A DNA stretch of 64,000 nucleotides from JAGQZY01 sp964588335 (GCA_964588335.1 CAZPOV010000002.1:253389-317388); one strand, 5' to 3'; shown: positions 35,685 to 44,373, counted from the first letter of the stretch. Notes: generated from the sequence alone by a model not told the origin. Program-made: numbers and translations.

Positions 35685-35966
35685 ATGAAAAAACTATTAA
35701 TCGTTACCGCCACTTTGTTTTCTTTTTCAGCTATCGCTGGTTGGACCACTTCAGCTTTCACTACGTCGGTGTCTGGACAACACGAAGTGAACCAAGTGAT
35801 CGCAGGAATCAACAGCGGCAAAATCCGTGTTCCTGGATGCGGTGGCCAGCAAAAAGTTTACGCTTACAACTACAGCGCCAACGAGGGTAGCTTCGTGGCT
35901 GACGCTCACGGTAATTTCCGTCCTGTTGGCAGCAAAGCCACTTTCAAAGTGCGTTGCCGAGAATAG
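35685..35966 (+). CDS. Small exported protein of unknown function
   Basis: A 93-aa protein with a signal peptide ending near AIAG and a mature part of about 74 residues with two cysteines (VPGCGG and VRCRE at the end) and Gly/Tyr/Asn-rich stretches. AAAGGGGG is an excellent ribosome site. A GC-rich hairpin, CCAAGGCC / GGCCTTGG (35979-36000), lies just past the stop. No family recognised. Confidence 0.72.
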   Translation: MKKLLIVTATLFSFSAIAGWTTSAFTTSVSGQHEVNQVIAGINSGKIRVPGCGGQQKVYAYNYSANEGSFVADAHGNFRPVGSKATFKVRCRE

Positions 35967-36103
35967 TCATTTCCTCATGCCAAGGCCTTACCGGCCTTGG
36001 TGTGAAATAATTTAAACGGCGTATTTTTCACTTTTATAACCTCATTGACAGTCCTAGTCGCCGTTACAACAGCAGTGATATACCAGTTGTTGATAGGAGA
36101 AAA

Positions 36104-36907
36104 ATGACTTTTATTTTCCAGCTTCTATTCTTACTTCTTAGTACCAACCTTGTCTGGGCAGGCGGTGTTCCCGTTCAAAAAAACAGCAATAAAAATTTGG
36201 TTTATGTGCCAAACCATGTCTTAGTCTCACGAAGCCAAAGTGTTTCTGGTGATTTTGTTTGTCACGATGGCACTAACCTTTATTTTCGTGATCAAGATGC
36301 ATGTCAATTGGCCTCATCGGGGGACTGCTCGTCGCTTTTTGTTTCGCCGATTGCCGAAGTCGAAGACCTGTATTTATCAGCTGACACCGAAGCCAAAGTG
36401 ACACGCTTTTATACAATCCCGTTGACCTATAAGGTGTCTGTCTTTCAAGCCTCCGGCGGAAGCCAGTGGAGTCACGTTCTTGTTGATGAAATCAGTAAAC
36501 CGGTACCGTCCTGTTCTGGTGAAACTTACGAAGATATTCAAATCACATACTCGGAACGTGTGGTGAGTCATGAGGAAGAGAGAAAATTTCTGCAAAGGGT
36601 TTTAGCCAGTGGTTTTTCGACCCTCAACACCCATAGGGGATTTATTCAAAACCTCTCTTTTATCGACAAGGGTAGCCCTTTTCTTAATGTGAATCGCATT
36701 GATGCCGACGTCGATCAAACCATTGCCTCTCCGCAATGTCAGAAGAAAATCTCGGAGGAATATTTGCAACTGCTCAGTGGCGAGATGAGTGGCAATGGCA
36801 TCACTAACGGACTTTTAATTATGCTACAAAATCTTTCTGGGCCGATGACGTCCGGCGATCAAGACAGCCAAGAGACCGCCGTCGCCTGCGAGGGAGTGTG
36901 GATCTAG
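36104..36907 (+). CDS. Exported protein of unknown function, paired with HTH regulator
   Basis: A 267-aa protein with signal peptide ending near VWAG and six to seven cysteines in the mature part, suggesting disulfides in the periplasm or outside. TAGGAG precedes the ATG. No domain recognised. Its last bases overlap the start of a cytoplasmic HTH protein, which points to co-expression; a similar pairing occurs at 62-64 kb. Confidence 0.72.
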   Translation: MTFIFQLLFLLLSTNLVWAGGVPVQKNSNKNLVYVPNHVLVSRSQSVSGDFVCHDGTNLYFRDQDACQLASSGDCSSLFVSPIAEVEDLYLSADTEAKVTRFYTIPLTYKVSVFQASGGSQWSHVLVDEISKPVPSCSGETYEDIQITYSERVVSHEEERKFLQRVLASGFSTLNTHRGFIQNLSFIDKGSPFLNVNRIDADVDQTIASPQCQKKISEEYLQLLSGEMSGNGITNGLLIMLQNLSGPMTSGDQDSQETAVACEGVWI

Positions 36908-37767
36908 TGGGCACTCAATCACTCAGGCATGAAACCAAAAAGAATGCGCCAAAAAATGAAAGTGCGCAAGCTTTTAGGCTGCAGCCTGAGGACCTATTGA
37001 ATGACCTCTCCAAACTGGTGGTCAGTTATTTAGAGAAAAAGCCCCATCTTAGTCTGATGGCTTTAAGTCAGCGGTGCGATGTCAGTGAGCCGACTCTGCG
37101 TCGGATAAAAAGCAGAAACTTCAAATCTTTACCGACCCCTGGAACGGTGTTGAAGTTTCTGACCTACATCAGTCAAGAAACCGCCGTCGAAAAGCTGATA
37201 GAAAAACACCCCGGTCCCATTGCTCATTTCTTAAAAGACCAGTTTCCTGATTCTGAAAAACACAAAAGAAGCTTTGACGATCAGTTGCACCAAGTTTTTG
37301 AAAGTGACACCAATTATTTGGTGTATAAACTGTGTTGCCAAACCACAGGGGTTTCAATGGCGCGGGTCAAGCGTGTGTTTGGAGACTATGGACATATCGC
37401 TTTAAGAGAGTTGCAGCAGTCTGACTTTATAAAGAAAAAGGGGAATCGGTACTACGCTGAAACAAAGCGGTGGTTGTCTTTGCCTCCAGAGCGCCTGCCG
37501 GCGGCCATGAAAGCACTGTTAAGCTTTGTAAAGTATCAGTCCTCACCCGATGACCCTTTACTCACTCCCATCCAGGCCAATTATTCAGCGGGCGTTAGTG
37601 TCGAGGCTTATCGCGAAGTCACTCGGTTGCAGAGAGAGTGTTTAAAGAAAATTCGTGACGTCCTGGGTGACCAAAGTTCGCAGGGTGATATTCCTTTATT
37701 CTTATTGCTGGCAATTGATACGTTGGACTCGAAAATGCCCAACCAAAATTTTGCCGATGAACTCTAA
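36898..37767 (+). CDS. HTH regulator-like protein (TIGR02147-like)
   Basis: A 289-aa cytoplasmic protein. Residues about 38-75 (SYLEKKPHLSLMALSQRCDVSEPTLRRIKSRN, read in part) form a helix-turn-helix resembling XRE or TIGR02147 N-termini; the rest is alpha-helical. It starts at a GTG inside the end of the exported protein gene; a second GTG at 36907 with GGGAG upstream is equally possible. The overlap means translational coupling. Assignment to TIGR02147 is tentative because the C-terminal part is divergent. It probably controls the exported partner or senses its state. Confidence 0.65.
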   Translation: MDLVGTQSLRHETKKNAPKNESAQAFRLQPEDLLNDLSKLVVSYLEKKPHLSLMALSQRCDVSEPTLRRIKSRNFKSLPTPGTVLKFLTYISQETAVEKLIEKHPGPIAHFLKDQFPDSEKHKRSFDDQLHQVFESDTNYLVYKLCCQTTGVSMARVKRVFGDYGHIALRELQQSDFIKKKGNRYYAETKRWLSLPPERLPAAMKALLSFVKYQSSPDDPLLTPIQANYSAGVSVEAYREVTRLQRECLKKIRDVLGDQSSQGDIPLFLLLAIDTLDSKMPNQNFADEL

Positions 37768-38169
37768 AACGATCCCTTGTTCTGTATGACATCTTAAGAA
37801 GTGGGGCCGATTGAGCTGAAAATTGGTTGATACATTTCAATATTTTTATACATTTTATATTTTGTCTGTTCCTTCTTTCCTTCTTTCCTTCTTTCCTTCT
37901 TTCCTTCTTTTCAGTGTTAGTACTTTGACCTCCACTCTCGTCTAAAATTTGATATCAATTCATTAAAGCCTCATCGGTAACCATGGGTTCTATTTTGTGG
38001 TTTGGGAAATAAGGAAGTTAACGGGTTACCGAAAGGTTAATAGGCTTTAACGTGGGTTGGAGAAGCACACTTAACCTCGAACAGGGAAAAGTTGGGGATT
38101 CAAAGGGCTTTTTATCTGATGTGAGAATAACGAAGGATTTCGGTATTCCGGATATCCAGAGACATTAAG
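37768..38169. other. Intergenic with octamer repeat and simple palindromes
   Basis: About 400 bases without a gene. It contains the 5-copy octamer tract (37871-37910) and stretches rich in GGTTA, TTAACC and GGATATCC words before the tRNA-Ala gene, but no open frame worth calling. Confidence 0.5.
37871..37910. repeat. Tandem octamer repeat (CCTTCTTT)5
   Basis: Five perfect, uninterrupted copies of CCTTCTTT. Located about 100 bases after the HTH regulator stop and 260 bases beyond the end of the tRNA-Ala gene on the other strand. Perfect short tandem repeats of this kind can change length by slippage. Confidence 0.9.
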
Positions 38170-38245
38170 TGGTGGAGGTAACAGGGATCGAACCTGCGAC
38201 CTCGACGCTGCCAGCGTCGCGCTCTCCCAACTGAGCTATACCCCC
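38170..38245 (-). tRNA. tRNA-Ala (anticodon GGC)
   Basis: On the minus strand a full cloverleaf can be drawn: acceptor GGGGGTA / TACCTCC, D arm GCTC...GAGC, anticodon stem CGACG / CGTCG with loop CTGGCAG (anticodon GGC), T arm GCAGG TTCGATC CCTGT, discriminator A and encoded CCA. Confidence 0.95.
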
Positions 38246-38274
38246 ACGGTACATACAATACGGTATCCCGTATA

Positions 38275-38298
38275 CGGTTATCAGTTATCGGTTATCAG
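38275..38298. repeat. Short direct repeats near tRNA-Ala
   Basis: CGGTTATCAG occurs twice (38275-38284 and 38289-38298), within about 100 bases of low-complexity GGTTATC/CCGTAT words upstream of the tRNA. Too short and irregular to be a CRISPR or a known element. Confidence 0.5.
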
Positions 38299-38454
38299 AT
38301 CTCTGTATTCCGTGTCCCGTTAACAGTGTTCTGGATTCCGTATTGATATGCACAAGTACCCAAACAAATTAAGGAAATCAAGAGTTAATCATTGAATTTT
38401 CCGTAAAATTGCATTTAATGGAGTCCTTAACAAAAGCCATGGGGGACATCAGCC

Positions 38455-38946
38455 GTGAATCGCATCCTTTTTCTGCTAATATTTTCAGCAACTTTATTTT
38501 TGGGGCCGTCGGCCTTTGCCGTCGATTTGGCCAATCGTTTGGGGGTGGGTTACAGTGATCAACTGTCAGCCGAGCTACCCGCGCTAACCGCGCGATATTA
38601 CCCCAATTCGAGAACCGGGTTTTCCCTGGCTGTGGGTGTGAACACCAAAAATGACAACTCGGCTTTTGGTGTCCTTGGCAAACTCTACCGCATCGTCTTC
38701 ACCGAAGATAATATGAATTTCTACATTGGTGGCGGTGCTGGCATGCTCAGTATTGAAACCGCTGGCGATAATAACAGTGGCTTTGAGCTCATGGGTTTTC
38801 TGGGAGGAGAGTTCTTTTTCAGTGGTTTAGAAAACTTGGGCTTTACCTTCGAAGCCGGGGTCGGTATTCGCTCGGATTCCGATGGCACTTTATTTCGCAC
38901 CATTGGTCACCACCCATTAAAAGGTGGAATCATCTTTTATTTTTAA
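38455..38946 (+). CDS. Small outer-membrane beta-barrel-like protein
   Basis: A 163-aa protein with signal peptide ending near AFAV and alternating strands (GFSLAVGVNTKN, FYIGGGAGML, GLENLGFTFEAGVGI) ending in IIFYF, a C-terminal aromatic typical of outer-membrane barrels. Probably an 8-strand barrel. It uses a GTG start with GGGGGA 9 bases upstream. Function unknown. A terminator follows. Confidence 0.65.
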   Translation: MNRILFLLIFSATLFLGPSAFAVDLANRLGVGYSDQLSAELPALTARYYPNSRTGFSLAVGVNTKNDNSAFGVLGKLYRIVFTEDNMNFYIGGGAGMLSIETAGDNNSGFELMGFLGGEFFFSGLENLGFTFEAGVGIRSDSDGTLFRTIGHHPLKGGIIFYF

Positions 38947-38952
38947 TAAAAC

Positions 38953-38976
38953 AAGGGCTAAGGTTTAGCCTTTTTT
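38953..38976 (+). terminator. Intrinsic terminator
   Basis: Stem GGCTAA / TTAGCC with a 3-base loop followed by six T, just past the barrel gene stop. Confidence 0.75.
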
Positions 38977-39012
38977 AAAACGATCCAAAAGGAACCTGTA
39001 AAGGAGAGAATA

Positions 39013-39393
39013 ATGAAAAAAGTGATTGAAACTAAAAATGCACCGGCGCCGGTGGGTCCTTACTCTCAAGCTTTAGAAGTGGATGGAACGTTGTATTGCT
39101 CCGGACAGATTCCTTTAAACCCAGAGACCGGAGAGATTTTAACCGGAGCCATCGAAGATCAAACGCAATTGGTGATGAAGAACGCGGAAGCGGTTCTGAA
39201 ACAAGCGGATTACAGTTGGGGCGATGTTATCAAAGCCACAATTTTTCTTACCGACTTGGCTGACTTTGGTAAAGTGAATGAGATCTATGCCTCTTATCTG
39301 CAAGATCCTTTTCCAGCCCGTTCTTGCGTGCAAGTCGCGGCTTTGCCCAAGGGTGTGAATGTGGAGATGGAGTTTCTCGCTCGTAAGGCCTAA
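39013..39393 (+). CDS. ridA: RidA-family enamine/imine deaminase
   Basis: A 126-aa RidA (YjgF/YER057c/UK114) protein that hydrolyses reactive enamines and imines such as 2-aminoacrylate. The family signature is complete: NAPAPVGPYSQA, YCSGQIPLNPETG, and PARSCVQVAALPKGVNVEME with the carboxylate-binding Arg. AAAGGAGAG precedes the ATG. The next gene overlaps by one base. Confidence 0.95.
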   Translation: MKKVIETKNAPAPVGPYSQALEVDGTLYCSGQIPLNPETGEILTGAIEDQTQLVMKNAEAVLKQADYSWGDVIKATIFLTDLADFGKVNEIYASYLQDPFPARSCVQVAALPKGVNVEMEFLARKA

Positions 39394-39965
39394 TGAAGAA
39401 ACGTCAGCGCATTGCCCTGATGCTCGGGGCTTTCACATTACTGATCCTGTCTTATTTTGGGGTACAGTCTTACCGGCACTTTAAGACCATTAAAAACTTT
39501 CCAGTGACGGCGTGGTTGGAAGATCATCGCGCCGACTGTGGAGTGGTCCTGACCGGTGGTCCCAATCGCATCGATGATGCCATCGAGCAACTTTATTTGA
39601 AAAGAATTAAAAAAGTGATCATTTCAGGAGTGAACCCTCGCACCGAACTGCGTGAGATTTTTCCGCAATCCATTTTCTTTGGTGACATCGATCAGGACGA
39701 TATCATTTTAGAAAAACGATCCTTAACGACTTATGGAAATGCCCAACAGTCACTGCCTTTGGTGGAGGCTCTCAATTGCAAAGATGTGGTCTTGATCACT
39801 TCAAAGCTTCACATGTTCCGGGCGTTTTCCACCTTTAAGGCCCATTTCCCCAAAGAAATTCCGATCTACAGACGGGCCACTGTCGGGCGACGATTCACTC
39901 CCCACTGGTCGAGAGTCTGGGCTGAAACCATGAAAACTGTTTTTTACGATCTTTGGGTTTTCTAA
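39393..39965 (+). CDS. YdcF/SanA-like (DUF218) membrane-anchored protein
   Basis: A 190-aa protein with an N-terminal membrane helix (about 7-23) and a DUF218 domain: VVLTGGPNRIDDAIEQLY, KVIISG, ERSLTTYGNA-like stretch (EKRSLTTYGNAQQS) and VVLITSKLHMFRAFSTF. Family members include SanA/ElyC, tied to envelope integrity and lipid carrier metabolism. The start overlaps the ridA stop (TAATG), so the pair is one unit. Biochemical activity unknown. Confidence 0.8.
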   Translation: MKKRQRIALMLGAFTLLILSYFGVQSYRHFKTIKNFPVTAWLEDHRADCGVVLTGGPNRIDDAIEQLYLKRIKKVIISGVNPRTELREIFPQSIFFGDIDQDDIILEKRSLTTYGNAQQSLPLVEALNCKDVVLITSKLHMFRAFSTFKAHFPKEIPIYRRATVGRRFTPHWSRVWAETMKTVFYDLWVF

Positions 39966-40091
39966 CAGTCAAAATCTCGACCAAAGCCCCCGTCGAGAAA
40001 AGTTTTAAAAGCCTTTAAAAATTCAATATTTAAGTTCAATTTTCCGATTCATTCTTATAGCCAAAACCACCAGCTAACGGGAAGTGGATTG

Positions 40092-40907
40092 ATGATTGCG
40101 GTCGTTGACCAAATTGGAGCAAAAATTTCGCAGAACTTAAGTTATGCGCATCAGCTTTTTTTGCTGACCTACTTGAGCTTTCGCTCCACGTTGGTGGGGC
40201 AAACCCAGGGATGGCGCACTCTTTACGGAGAAATTTCGGCACAAGTTTATTTCACAGGTTGGCAAGCCATGCCATTGATCGGTTTTTTAGGGGCCGGAGC
40301 TGGAGCCTTAGTGGCTTTGCAGTCGATTATGCAAATGACTTACTTTGGCGGAATTGATTACGTCGGACGCTTTATGGTGATGATTGTGGTGCGCGAACTG
40401 GGTCCTTTATTGACCGCCTTGATCGTGATAGCCCGATCGGGAACAGCGGTCGCTTCTGAATTGGGTTCCATGCAAGTGAACAAAGAGCTGGATGCCTTAA
40501 AGACCATGGGAATCAACCCCATGAGTTTTGTTATATTCCCCCGTTTAGTGGGCGGTATGATCAGTGTTATCTGTTTGGCCTTTTACTTTGTTTTGTTTGC
40601 AACAATTGCAGGGGCCACGTTGTGCCGATTGGTCAAGGGTATGCCATTTGACGTTTACTTCACGTCGCTTTCTCAGGCGGCCGGCATGAGTGATGTTTTT
40701 GTTTTCCTTTTGAAAAACCTGGTAGGCGGATTGATGATTTTTGCGGTTAGCTGCTACCAAGGATTGCAAGTCGAGCGAAGCCCTCATGAGATTCCGCAGG
40801 TGACAACCAAAGCTGTGGTCATGAGCACGGTTTATGTTTTGGCCTTCAACTTAATTCTGACCCTGTATTTTTACATGGACTATTTATTTAAATTTGGGAT
40901 TTTATAG
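40092..40907 (+). CDS. mlaE: MlaE-family lipid-transport permease
   Basis: A 271-aa permease of the Mla/MCE phospholipid transporter, five to six membrane helices. The conserved core VRELGPLLTALIVIARSGTAVASELGSM...ELDALKTMGINP is the MlaE signature. ATG at 40092 is chosen over an adjacent TTG. It is the first gene of an operon with a degenerate ATPase, MlaD, an unknown protein and a LolC/E-type permease, all overlapping or nearly so. Role: moving phospholipid between inner and outer membranes. Confidence 0.92.
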   Translation: MIAVVDQIGAKISQNLSYAHQLFLLTYLSFRSTLVGQTQGWRTLYGEISAQVYFTGWQAMPLIGFLGAGAGALVALQSIMQMTYFGGIDYVGRFMVMIVVRELGPLLTALIVIARSGTAVASELGSMQVNKELDALKTMGINPMSFVIFPRLVGGMISVICLAFYFVLFATIAGATLCRLVKGMPFDVYFTSLSQAAGMSDVFVFLLKNLVGGLMIFAVSCYQGLQVERSPHEIPQVTTKAVVMSTVYVLAFNLILTLYFYMDYLFKFGIL

Positions 40908-41617
40908 TGGAAAATTATTTTAAAAGAATTGCATTTGAAAAAGCAACCATTGGTTTTGACGATCAAGAGGTTGTGTTGAACTGTGATTTTGATTTCCCAC
41001 TGCATGAAAATTGTCGTGTTGTTTTTCAAAGTGACCGAGAGAAGTTTTTCTTTTTTCATGCCATGAGCCAAGTCTCTGGTTTTCAGAAAGGCTACTATTG
41101 GATGAACGACTCGGACGTTACGACTATGAGTTTTGAAGAGTTCTTACCCTTTCGTTTAAGAATCGGCTTTAGCTTTTCAACCCGTGGTTTGATTCACAAT
41201 CGAACCTTACGACAGAATTTAGAACTTCCACTGCGCTACCACAAGTTGATGTCGGAACCTGAGATCAAAGATTGGATGAACGTGTGTGTCGATTATTTCA
41301 ATCTGGGTGATGATCTCGATCGACGACCGGCTGAGGTGTCGACCAGCTCGCAAAAAGCGGCTTTGGTTCTACGTGGTTTTATTCATAAACCCGAGGTGAT
41401 CTTTTTGGACACACCAGAACTGATGTTGTCGACCAAGCTTCAAGCCAATTTACTGCAATTGATTGATGATCATCGTAAGCACCACAACCTTCGCCATCTG
41501 TTTTTTGCAACTCACGATGAAGATTTTTCTGATTGTTTGGTGGACCATAATATTATTTTAAAGAAAAAGAATTTGCATCTCGTACAAGCTAAAAAATTGA
41601 AGAGGATTGCACTGTGA
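40907..41617 (+). CDS. Degenerate ABC ATPase in MlaF position
   Basis: A 236-aa protein that keeps the ABC-ATPase outline but not its catalytic motifs. Where Walker A (GxxGxGKS) should be it has FQSDREKF (residues 40-47, Lys only); the LSGGQ signature is VSTSSQ (144-149); Walker B is EVIFLDTP with Thr169 in place of the catalytic Glu; only the switch His203 (ATHDED) looks intact. It starts at a GTG overlapping the mlaE stop (TAGTG) and overlaps mlaD (GTGA), so it is expressed with them. Probably a structural pseudo-ATPase or a partner of a true MlaF encoded elsewhere. The frame is open over the full length, so it is not a recent pseudogene. Confidence 0.75.
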   Translation: MENYFKRIAFEKATIGFDDQEVVLNCDFDFPLHENCRVVFQSDREKFFFFHAMSQVSGFQKGYYWMNDSDVTTMSFEEFLPFRLRIGFSFSTRGLIHNRTLRQNLELPLRYHKLMSEPEIKDWMNVCVDYFNLGDDLDRRPAEVSTSSQKAALVLRGFIHKPEVIFLDTPELMLSTKLQANLLQLIDDHRKHHNLRHLFFATHDEDFSDCLVDHNIILKKKNLHLVQAKKLKRIAL

Positions 41618-42579
41618 AAGTTAAATTTAGTTTATTTGAAAGAGTGGCCGGCCTGTTTGTTCTTGGAGCCATGCTAATGGCCGGTGCCGTAACCATTGGA
41701 ATGGGTATTAAAAAGGGCTGGTTTGAGCAAAAGGTCTATTTAAAAACTTATGTCCGATCGGCTGAGGGTATAGACCCAGGCACCCCAGTGCGCTTTGCTG
41801 GACTTCGAATCGGCTCGGTCGATACTGTCGATTTAAGATCTTCCAATGAAGTTGTTATTCGCTTTAAAGTTCTTAAGCGCTTTGCTAAGAGAATTAACAC
41901 CAACAGTATTGTTCACGTTGTTCGGCCCTTTGTAATTGGCGAGAAAGCCCTTGAAATCACCGATGGAAAATTCCCTGGGCAGCCGATCCAGGACGATCAA
42001 GTGTTGATCGCAGAGTACTCACCGGATTTTCTTGAAATGTTGGGTGGCAGTAAACTCGGCTCTTATATGGAATCTTTAAGCACAACAGCTCAGAATCTGC
42101 AAAAGCTTGCTGAAGCGTTCTTATCCAACGAACGATCTGATCAAATCATTCAGTTGTTTGACGACCTGACACCTCTGATGCGGCAAATGAATAAGATGGC
42201 GAAAGAGGTTTCGGTTTTATCAGCCAGTTTGAATGACAAAAAGAAAATGGCACGAGTGATGGACGATGTTCTTTTAATGTCAAAAGAATTGAATCGGGCT
42301 TTGCCAGCTGTCAGCCGCGATATGCCCGAGTTGACTGGGAATATGATCGAGCTGACCAAGAACCTGAATCAACTCTCAACAGACATGAAAGAGATCGTAC
42401 CGATTGTTAAACAGGTCGCTCCAGAGATGCCTCAGGCCACAGAAAAAGCGGTTGAAGCTCTTGATGAAGTCGTATTGACCCTCAAAGCGATGCAGAAAAC
42501 GTGGTTCCTAAGAAGTAATATAGAAGAGGTTCAAGAGGAAGAGATGAAGTTGAAAATGCGGGAGCCAGCGAGTCAATAG
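41614..42579 (+). CDS. mlaD: MlaD-family MCE protein
   Basis: A 321-aa periplasmic lipid-binding subunit. One N-terminal membrane helix (about 12-30) precedes a single MCE domain (YVRSAEGIDPGTPVRFAGLRIGSV ... VGEK-type stretch), then a long alpha-helical C-terminal region with methyl-accepting-like heptads that may form a tunnel or coiled coil. GTG start overlapping the degenerate ATPase gene. Works with MlaE in phospholipid transfer. Confidence 0.9.
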   Translation: MKVKFSLFERVAGLFVLGAMLMAGAVTIGMGIKKGWFEQKVYLKTYVRSAEGIDPGTPVRFAGLRIGSVDTVDLRSSNEVVIRFKVLKRFAKRINTNSIVHVVRPFVIGEKALEITDGKFPGQPIQDDQVLIAEYSPDFLEMLGGSKLGSYMESLSTTAQNLQKLAEAFLSNERSDQIIQLFDDLTPLMRQMNKMAKEVSVLSASLNDKKKMARVMDDVLLMSKELNRALPAVSRDMPELTGNMIELTKNLNQLSTDMKEIVPIVKQVAPEMPQATEKAVEALDEVVLTLKAMQKTWFLRSNIEEVQEEEMKLKMREPASQ

Positions 42580-42580
42580 T

Positions 42581-43063
42581 ATGAACGAAGCTTATACCCA
42601 CGCCCTCACTCATTACGATTTAAAAGCTTTAGCGAAAAGTCTGAAGTTGACGTCTATTGATGTGATCAAAACCACAAGCGTGGATATTGAAAGCCATTGG
42701 TTCCGCTCCAATGGTCCGGCTGATCTTTATTTTTGGAAAGCCAAAGATAAAATCGTTAAACACCAAGTCTCACTTTTCAATCAAGTTGTAGAATGGAATG
42801 AATACGATGGAGTCAAGACCGGCTACTTGAACGATGAGATTGATGCTGGGAAAGCGGAAGTGATCTGCTTTGACCAAGACGTCAATGATGTGGTTGTTGA
42901 GCAGGCCATTGAATTCTTATCGAAGGTCGACCAGCTTGACCAGAAGGTTGTTGAGGAATTGATCAGTCACTATCAATTTTATAACAAATGGCCAGGGCTC
43001 AGTCTGTCCAGGCTACGCCGAGGCCTCGGAAAAAAAATCAAATCGATTCTGAAGAAAAAATAG
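42581..43063 (+). CDS. Unknown protein within Mla-like operon
   Basis: A 160-aa protein without signal peptide or membrane helix, starting one base after mlaD and overlapped at its end by the next frame. It ends in a highly basic segment (RLRRGLGKKIKSILKKK), which could bind membrane phospholipid. No family recognised. Its position suggests a cytoplasmic accessory to the lipid transporter. Confidence 0.7.
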   Translation: MNEAYTHALTHYDLKALAKSLKLTSIDVIKTTSVDIESHWFRSNGPADLYFWKAKDKIVKHQVSLFNQVVEWNEYDGVKTGYLNDEIDAGKAEVICFDQDVNDVVVEQAIEFLSKVDQLDQKVVEELISHYQFYNKWPGLSLSRLRRGLGKKIKSILKKK

Positions 43064-44373
43064 AGATTGGGCGTCATTCAGCGGCAATATCGGCCAAATC
43101 CGACTTTCCGGTTGATAATCCAGACTTTTTTCACTTTAATGATGGGGTGTTAAGCTTTGAATTCTTCCATCGATTTTTGATCTCCCGCCGCGCCGGCTCG
43201 CTGGTGAAAACCATTTCTCGCATAAGTATCACCGGGATTTGGCTGGGTGTGATGGCGCTGATCGTGGTTGTCAGCGTTATGAACGGTTTTAATCGTTCGA
43301 TTCGCGATCGACTGTTGGAAGTGGAACCGCATTTGGTGATCGACTTCAATGAAATTGATCAGGCCGATCAAATCCTAGGACACCCCGTTTATGAAAAGCT
43401 CAAGAAATTTGATACCCAGTTGGTGGCGCCCATCAGTCACCAGGATGTGATCTTAAGAACATCCGATGGCTTTGTTCAACATGCTGTTGGCAATGGCGTC
43501 ACGCGCGAGCGCCTTCTTCAACTATTAGAATTTGCCAATCAAAAAGCCGGCCAGGTTGACGAGGACTTAAAAGAAAAGATTGAAAACCTGGGAGCCGGTG
43601 AAGTCATTCTTGGAGTCGGCCTGGCCGACATGATTGGGTTGTTTCGCGAAGATACCATGGTGATCATCCCGCCCGAGAATTTACTTTTACCAAGCAGTGA
43701 AATTCCCACCTTATCCCGTGGAACTGTTAAAGGATTTCTGCTGACCGATGTGGAGCGCATTGATGATCGCTCCTTTTACTACATCCTTGACCAGTCGTTT
43801 CCGCGTTTGCGAAAGACGGCCGGTCGCAGCATTGCTCTTGAGGTGTGGTTGAAGGATGCCGAGCAAGCCGACTGGATTAAATCCGAGCTGGCGATGGCGG
43901 ACCTCAGTATCGAGACTTGGAAAGAGCGTAACGCCTCATTATTTTTTGCCCTTAAAATTGAAAAATTTGTTGTCAGTTTTTTAGTGGGACTCAGTACGAT
44001 GATTGCCGGCCTTTCCATCATTTCTGTTATGGTTCTCCTTTTAACTCAAAAGAGAAAAGATGTAGGGAATCTGCTGGCCATGGGAATGACGAAAAGAGAC
44101 ACCAAAAACACTTTTGTATCCATTGGTATGTTCTTATCTCTTTTTGGAGTATTGGGAGGGCTGATCAGTGGAGTGATTTTGGCAATGATGGTCGATCGCT
44201 TTTCTGATGACGTTTTACCAGCTTTTTATCAAGAGACCAACATTCCGGCTGAGGTTCAGATCTGGCAAGTGGGCAGTATTGTTCTTATCGCCGTGGCGTT
44301 TAGCTATTTCGCATTGAATGTGACCATGAAGCGCCTGTCTTCCTTTAAACCCAGTGAGATCCTTAGAGGTTAA
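42988..44373 (+). CDS. LolC/LolE-type ABC permease (FtsX fold)
   Basis: A permease of the lipoprotein-releasing LolC/E family: SFEFFHRFLISRR, ITGIWLGVMALIVVVSVMNGF, a large periplasmic domain, then three C-terminal helices with the FtsX domain (VMVLLLTQKRKDVGNLLAMGMTKRD). The frame is open from an ATG at 42988 (461 aa), overlapping the preceding gene by 76 bases, but homology begins only at a GTG at 43147 (408 aa), the usual length; the true start is uncertain. No LolD ATPase is adjacent. Probable role: extracting lipoproteins from the inner membrane or, by context, lipid transport. Confidence 0.82.
   Translation: MARAQSVQATPRPRKKNQIDSEEKIEIGRHSAAISAKSDFPVDNPDFFHFNDGVLSFEFFHRFLISRRAGSLVKTISRISITGIWLGVMALIVVVSVMNGFNRSIRDRLLEVEPHLVIDFNEIDQADQILGHPVYEKLKKFDTQLVAPISHQDVILRTSDGFVQHAVGNGVTRERLLQLLEFANQKAGQVDEDLKEKIENLGAGEVILGVGLADMIGLFREDTMVIIPPENLLLPSSEIPTLSRGTVKGFLLTDVERIDDRSFYYILDQSFPRLRKTAGRSIALEVWLKDAEQADWIKSELAMADLSIETWKERNASLFFALKIEKFVVSFLVGLSTMIAGLSIISVMVLLLTQKRKDVGNLLAMGMTKRDTKNTFVSIGMFLSLFGVLGGLISGVILAMMVDRFSDDVLPAFYQETNIPAEVQIWQVGSIVLIAVAFSYFALNVTMKRLSSFKPSEILRG

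Noticed and set aside
38275..38345. Repeats near tRNA-Ala as a CRISPR array
   Set aside because: Only two 10-base copies 4 bases apart and irregular palindromic words; no spacers or cas genes.
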